DNA of 64,000 nt from Arabidopsis thaliana (taxonomy: Eukaryota > Streptophyta > Magnoliopsida > Brassicales > Brassicaceae): NCBI RefSeq assembly GCF_000001735.4, contig NC_003075.7, positions 13,765,001-13,829,000 on the forward strand, in the 5' to 3' direction. Position 1 is the first letter of the stretch, and every line of letters begins with the position of its first letter. Below, in pieces: positions 59,019 through 64,000 of this stretch. Under the pieces are notes generated by a model. That model was not told where the DNA came from. It saw only the letters and a program-made list of their open reading frames with translations, and searched no databases. The translations under genes and the position numbers were made by a program.

Positions 59019-61235
59019 ATGGTAAAGTGATCTTCTTACTATGGATTTGCCTTTCTTTGCTTTGTGCTTCCATTGTAAATGCTTATAGCTTTTTGAGTTC
59101 AATCTCACAGAATTATCTTCTTGGAGCCTTCAAGCCCGCCTGCAACATCTCCATCACTTTTTCTGATGGCAAAAATCGTAAACAGGTATCTCTCTTTTGT
59201 GCCAAATGCCAATGATTACAATCGCTGCTACCAAATTTATTGGCCTAGATCATTACTTGTGATCAAGTCACGTTTTGGATTTTCATTTCTTCTATTTAAT
59301 CGCCATTGTTTCGATAGGTTCCCATGAAGAAAGAAAATGGTCAGACGGCTCTGGTGCCTCTGTTCCATAGTCAAGACACTATTTCCGGGAAGGTACTTGG
59401 TTTTTTGCTTTTGATGGATGTCAGCTGTTCCAGTTATGATCTTGTGATGGTTTAAAGTATTTTTTCCTTAATGTCTTTATTAGGTTTGCATTGAACCATA
59501 TCAAGGGAAAAAGGTGGAGCATAATGGTGTAAAAGTTGAGCTTCTTGGTCAAATAGGTGTGCAATTGCCATGATCTGTAGATCTGCCACCAAAAGAGTCT
59601 TTAATGATTAGTTCTGCGGTTTCTAACTTATATCGATGTATGCTTATTCATTGCATCTGTGTGTTCTCGACAGAAATGTACTTTGACAGAGGAAACTTCT
59701 ATGATTTCACTTCCTTGGGTAAGTAAAAACTTAGCTTTCATTTCCTTTTAAACAATGTCGAGGGAAAAGCTTTGGAGTTTTTCGTTATCAGGGGTGACTC
59801 TGATAATTGATTAACAATTCATTGTGACAAGGATTTACTTTCATGTTTAGTCCTGTTATATTGTTTGATTGAGCCAATTATAGTTATGATTCTTTTTTGC
59901 TCCTTACTACAGTTCGTGAACTGGATGTACCTGGAGAAATATACGAAAGGAAGACATACCCTTTTGAATTTCCTACTGTGGAGATGCCATACGAGACATA
60001 CAATGGTGTGAATGTGCGGCTAAGGTATATCATATGTTTATTTTTTCTCGTAATGTTGGTACACTTGTAATCCCCTATACTGTTTTTAATACAATTTACT
60101 TTGTTCTTTACTTCCTCAGATATGTCCTCAAAGTAACCGTCACTCGTGGCTACGCTGGAAGCATCTTGGAATACCAGGAGCTTGTGGTATGTTTCTTACT
60201 TTTTACTGCTGTCCTTGTTACAAAATAGTTAATTGTGTTATGACTGTAAATTTTCCATATAGCATCACCAGAAATATTTTAATCGTGACATTGTTGATGT
60301 CATTTGAAATAGGTACGGAACTACGCTCCACTTCCTGATATTAATAACAGCATCAAGGTGAGTTCTAATAGTGATAGGATCTAAGTTTGAAACTATATAA
60401 GAAAAAGAGATAGGAACTAAAAGACCTAAAACTCAAGCAATTTATAGGCTCTTGCTAGATTCACTGATGAGTAATGATATTGAGTGCTCTTTCTCTTGAA
60501 GCTTGCATTCAAATGTTGAGTTCCTTTTTCCCTACTTACTTTAAGAGATGTCAATAGGCTTCCTTATTTACTACTCAGAGCGTTCTTAAGCTCATACAAG
60601 ATTAAGGCTTAAATCAGTAGGATCATTTGAGGCACAATGTTGAATCTTACTTTTTGTACAGATGGAAGTTGGAATTGAGGATTGCCTGCACATCGAGTTT
60701 GAGTACAATAAAAGCAAGTAAGACAAAATCCGTTTCATGATTTAAGGATTTGACTGATTGATTGGGAAATAAGACAGATATACTCTATGCCTCTGGTTGC
60801 AGGTATCACCTAAAAGATGTCATCCTTGGGAAAATATATTTTCTTCTTGTGAGAATCAAGATGAAGAATATGGATCTTGAGATCAGACGGCGGGAATCAA
60901 CAGGTGCAGGTGCTAATACTCATGTCGAGACAGAAACTCTTGCAAAATTTGAGTTGATGGATGGAACTCCAGTTAGAGGTATATTTGGAATCTGATGTTT
61001 TAGTGATTTCTTTAAGATATTAGATAACTGAGTGAAGATTTGCATTACAGGTGAATCGATACCTGTAAGACTGTTTCTGGCCCCATATGATCTTACACCA
61101 ACGCATCGCAACATCAACAACAAATTCAGCGTCAAGTATTATCTGAATCTTGTACTGGTAGATGAAGAGGATCGCCGATACTTCAAGCAGCAAGAAATCA
61201 CGTTGTATAGGTTGAAGGAAGACGCATCATCTTGA
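59019..61235 (+). CDS. VPS26B: VPS26B, retromer core subunit
   Basis: Eleven coding exons: 59019-59021, 59111-59185, 59318-59392, 59484-59556, 59674-59718, 59913-60024, 60120-60186, 60313-60357, 60662-60717, 60803-60978 and 61051-61235, for 303 residues. The start codon alone ends the first exon (ATG|GTAAAG), and the next exon starts AATTATCTT, giving MNYLLGAFKPAC, the known VPS26 start. The two arrestin-like beta-sandwich halves are present (for example PFEFPTVEMPYETYNGVNVR and RRRESTGAG). VPS26 joins VPS35 and VPS29 to recycle vacuolar sorting receptors. All splice sites are GT-AG. Confidence 0.95.
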
Positions 61236-61540
61236 TGATAATAACTACTGTAAGGATTCTCATTATCCTTTTGAGACTTTTTTTGTAAAAAGCTTTAGAC
61301 TTTGTGTACTCAGATTGTTATTTGGGTCGGTACTTAGAATGAAGTTTTAACAGTACTTGTTTAGTTTGTTCATCAATCAAGTTCCTTTTCTCTGGATTCC
61401 GGTCGAGTTTGCTGGATTTCATGGTAAAGTCTGAAGTTTTACAAACCTCAAAACACTCTCTGAAAAGCCAAATCTCTAAATGCAACTAACTGAAATGGAC
61501 AGATATACAAAACTGGACAACTCTAGAGTAAAGAAGTTGG

Positions 61541-62673
61541 TTAGTCTTCTTCAATTGTTTCAACAGGAAGACCTTCCTTGCCCCATGTGTAGATTCCACC
61601 TTCTAGGTGAAATACGTTCTTATAGCCGTTAAGGACCAGAAGATAAGCAGCTATGAGAGACCTGCAAGAACCCTAATTATATGAGCACCGAAACAAATGC
61701 TTTCTTCGCACAAAGTTGTAGACTTTTGGCATTACCTCGATTGTTGGCCTTCGGGAAGATTTTGTGTCGGCTTCATTGTACCCGCGGATGAACAAGCTAC
61801 TATGATCTTTGCCTCTTTGTCAAGTTTAGCTTCTACACCTGCAACATTTCCGAAACAAAACATTCAGCCGCTGGATTCAACGGCATTGTGTAAAAACAGT
61901 CCAAAGCTTATTATCTCATTTCAGTGCATACTTTGAATAAACTCAGGGTTCTCTTCTGTGCCAGAGAAGATACCAAAGAAAGCAAAGCCAAGACGGCGAG
62001 CTATGTCCCATGCCGTCCATTCCCTTATGAGTCTGTACATCTCCACATTGATAGCTCCCGGAGGATGACCCTTCAAAAACAAAACAACAAGACAAATGTC
62101 ACTCACATGAATTTGCCATTAAAATTACAAGCGATCATGACACGACGAGAGAGAGAGCATAGTATCACTCACCGCCTTGTACTCTGCCTCTGGTCTTACA
62201 TCAAGAATCACAAAGTTGTTTTCTTTTTGTAACCGTTGAGCTTCCTTCACGTCCACACTTCTCACCTACAACAACAACTAAAAGCTAAGCTCTATGTTCA
62301 CATTTTGATCGAAAGTTTTAGTAAATTAGAGCCAATCATTGATTACCCTTTTCTCCAATAGAAGCTCTCTCTTCTGTCTCCAATCGACTTCAGCTAAACC
62401 CTCCAAGAGACACAAACAGAAGAACGAGAGGTTAATCTAACCGAACTTTACCATTCACAAGATCGATACACAAGATCGCTCTCGCTCTACAAGTTGTATA
62501 CCTGCAGGTTTGGCAGGTTTGGTTGAAGTGCATTGAATCTTAAGCGTTTTGTGACCGGAAACCATTGCTGCCGATCGAACTCCGGCAGAGAAAAGAGTGT
62601 TTCCGGAGGATTTCAGACGCAAAGCCTGCGATGAAGATGGGTAAGGCGTGGCTATTGAAGTAAGTGAAGCCAT
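61541..62673 (-). CDS. STR14: Chloroplast rhodanese-like sulfurtransferase
   Basis: Six exons: 62673-62502, 62393-62347, 62265-62173, 62070-61932, 61838-61736 and 61661-61541, for 224 residues. The Ser-rich N-terminus (~50 residues) fits a transit peptide. The rhodanese fold runs from FVILDVRPEAEYKAGHPPGA to the C-terminal HLEGGIYTWGKEGLP. The active-site loop VACSSAGTMKPT carries the catalytic Cys; the loop is longer and less basic than classical thiosulfate sulfurtransferase (CRxGxR), so the substrate is uncertain. It converges with VPS26B (stop codons ~300 bp apart). Confidence 0.92.
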
Positions 62674-63519
62674 CTCTTGATCGAAGCTGCTTCTGTTAAG
62701 TTTCTGTTTTTTCAGATATTTTCTTGAAAATGAGAGAATTTAATTGCACGATAATGGAAGAAAGACGATGAAACTGCGACTTCTTTTCTTCTTGTTAGGA
62801 AAAAATCTGAACATGTGGTGCTTATTTTATTTTCCCGATTTTCTATCTTTTGTATTCAAACGATCAAAAGTTGACACAACATAATCTTCTCTTATCTTCT
62901 TTTCGACCAAAACATAAAATAAAATATTTCTCTTATCTTCTTTAGTTTTCTCATTGCGCCATTCTTGAGTTTTTGATTGGATCGCTTAGATTTGGTTAAC
63001 CTGGTTTTTACGTTTTCGGTTATACCGGTTTACCTCTTTTTGATTAATTTTCTTTCACAATTACAAAACCAATGGTCCCATACTCCCATTTGCTAGTTTA
63101 CCAATTTTTAAAACGGTAAGATTTAGTCGTACAAAAGCTGTTATTTTCAGTTTTTTTTACCGCCTTATCTTATTGTACTTTTTTTTTTCATCAATCTTAT
63201 TGTACTTCTTACTAATGGTTATCTCTCTATCTTTCATCTAAAAATATCTTACCCTTTAGTGAGCTCTTAAATTATGTTGTTCAATTTTCTTAACAACTTT
63301 AATTATGTTTTAGGTATTACCGATCACATCATTGTTCAATAGTAAATGTTATGTTGTTCCCTTTCGATCCAGAACTTGGTCGTGTACATTACTAAGATAC
63401 ATTTGTTTTTAACTATAACCAGATTTGCTTATCCAGATCGGAAAATATAAGTCAACTACTTGTGTTCTTGCTACCAAAAAAAAAGAAAAAAAAAAGAGCT
63501 ACTTGTGTTCCTTCTTTTA
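62674..63519. other. Divergent promoter region STR14 / CYP709B3
   Basis: AT-rich, with poly-T tracts and a short tandem repeat of atcttattgtactt near 63167-63208. No gene or RNA recognised. Confidence 0.5.
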
Positions 63520-64000
63520 ATGGAACTTATAAGCACAATCAATCTCTTAACAATCGTTCTTCTACTCTTCGTTGTTTCCAAGATATGGAAAGCTTGTTGG
63601 ATCCTCCTTTTGCGTCCATTGATGCTATCAAAAAGATTCAAGAAACAAGGAATCTCAGGACCAAAGTACAAAATCTTGTACGGAAACCTCAGCGAGATAA
63701 AGAAGATGAAGAAAGAAGCTGACCTTTGTGTTCTGGATCCCAATTCCAATGATATTTTCCCTCGTGTGTTTCCTCAGTATCACCAATGGATGTCTCAATA
63801 CGGTACCGTTTTCTATCCATCTTGTTTTTTTTTTCTTCTTTTCATAGATGAGGATTACTTAACACACACATAAGTTGTCTATGATATATTAGGAGATACA
63901 TTTCTATTCTGGACTGGAACAAAACCAACTATATACATCTCAAATCATGAGCTAGCGAAACAGGTCTTGTCGAGCAAGTTCGGTTTCACTATTATACCGG
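63520..64000 (+). CDS. CYP709B3: Cytochrome P450, CYP709B3-like, 5' part only
   Basis: Exon 1, 63520-63802, and exon 2 from 63893 run off the window, giving the first 130 residues. ATG 63520 opens an N-terminal signal anchor ([20 protein letters not shown]) followed by a basic stop-transfer and the [19 protein letters not shown] linker typical of the CYP72 clan. Exon 2 continues [20 protein letters not shown]. The haem-binding Cys region lies outside. The ER membrane is the expected location. The subfamily name rests on similarity plus neighbourhood; the known role proposed for CYP709B3 is in salt/ABA tolerance. Confidence 0.85.

Overview
This window reads as nuclear DNA of a crucifer, almost certainly Arabidopsis thaliana or a very close relative. 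It is AT-rich and contains compact genes split by many short GT-AG introns. I spliced each recognisable gene by eye from splice sites and reading frame. The resulting protein lengths (SLP1 411 aa, NARA5 471, GTG2 467, IMB4 1048, PEL1 378, HSP21 227, Msp1-like ATPase 398, VPS26B 303, STR14 224) agree with the Arabidopsis proteins as I remember them. The gene order fits the A. thaliana chromosome 4 block around At4g27580 to At4g27710. The locus numbers are from memory and were not looked up.

Layout. 0.8-12.1 kb: a small acidic N-myristoylation-type protein (-), the mitochondrial stomatin-like SLP1 (-), a degenerate HMA-domain protein (+), and a long coiled-coil WEB-family protein (-) with 38-residue tandem repeats. 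13.0-16.6 kb: a nearly intact hAT transposon whose transposase carries one in-frame stop. 17.1-17.3 kb: a U6 snRNA gene with a canonical plant Pol III promoter. 17.7-42.6 kb: a run of minus-strand genes: the chloroplast pfkB kinase NARA5, two tandem paralogous membrane/coiled-coil proteins, GTG2, importin IMB4 (two U12-type introns) and PELOTA1. 44.9-52.0 kb: four tandem intronless genes for 61-70 aa proteins in large AT-rich spacers. 52.2-53.0 kb: a Cys/His-rich protein (-). 54.0-64.0 kb: HSP21 (-), an Msp1-like AAA ATPase (+), VPS26B (+), rhodanese STR14 (-) and the 5' part of a CYP709B3-like P450 (+, cut by the window end).

Most of the window is ordinary conserved plant housekeeping. Chloroplast function (NARA5, HSP21, STR14), mitochondrial or membrane quality control (SLP1, Msp1-like), trafficking (VPS26B, IMB4) and RNA surveillance (PEL1) sit side by side without operon-like logic.

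The part that looks least described is the tandem micropeptide family at 44.9-52.0 kb. All four members keep an invariant C-terminal PDFSS-[HY]-LVDF end. All four also have an ACGCG-type (CAMTA/rapid-stress) element about 210-245 bp upstream of the ATG. This suggests a co-regulated, stress-responsive small-protein module of unknown biochemical function. Other points to check are the U12 introns in IMB4, a GC-AG intron and a 17-nt first coding exon in the WEB gene, an ATG-only coding exon in VPS26B, and intronic duplications that copy splice signals in SLP1 and PEL1.
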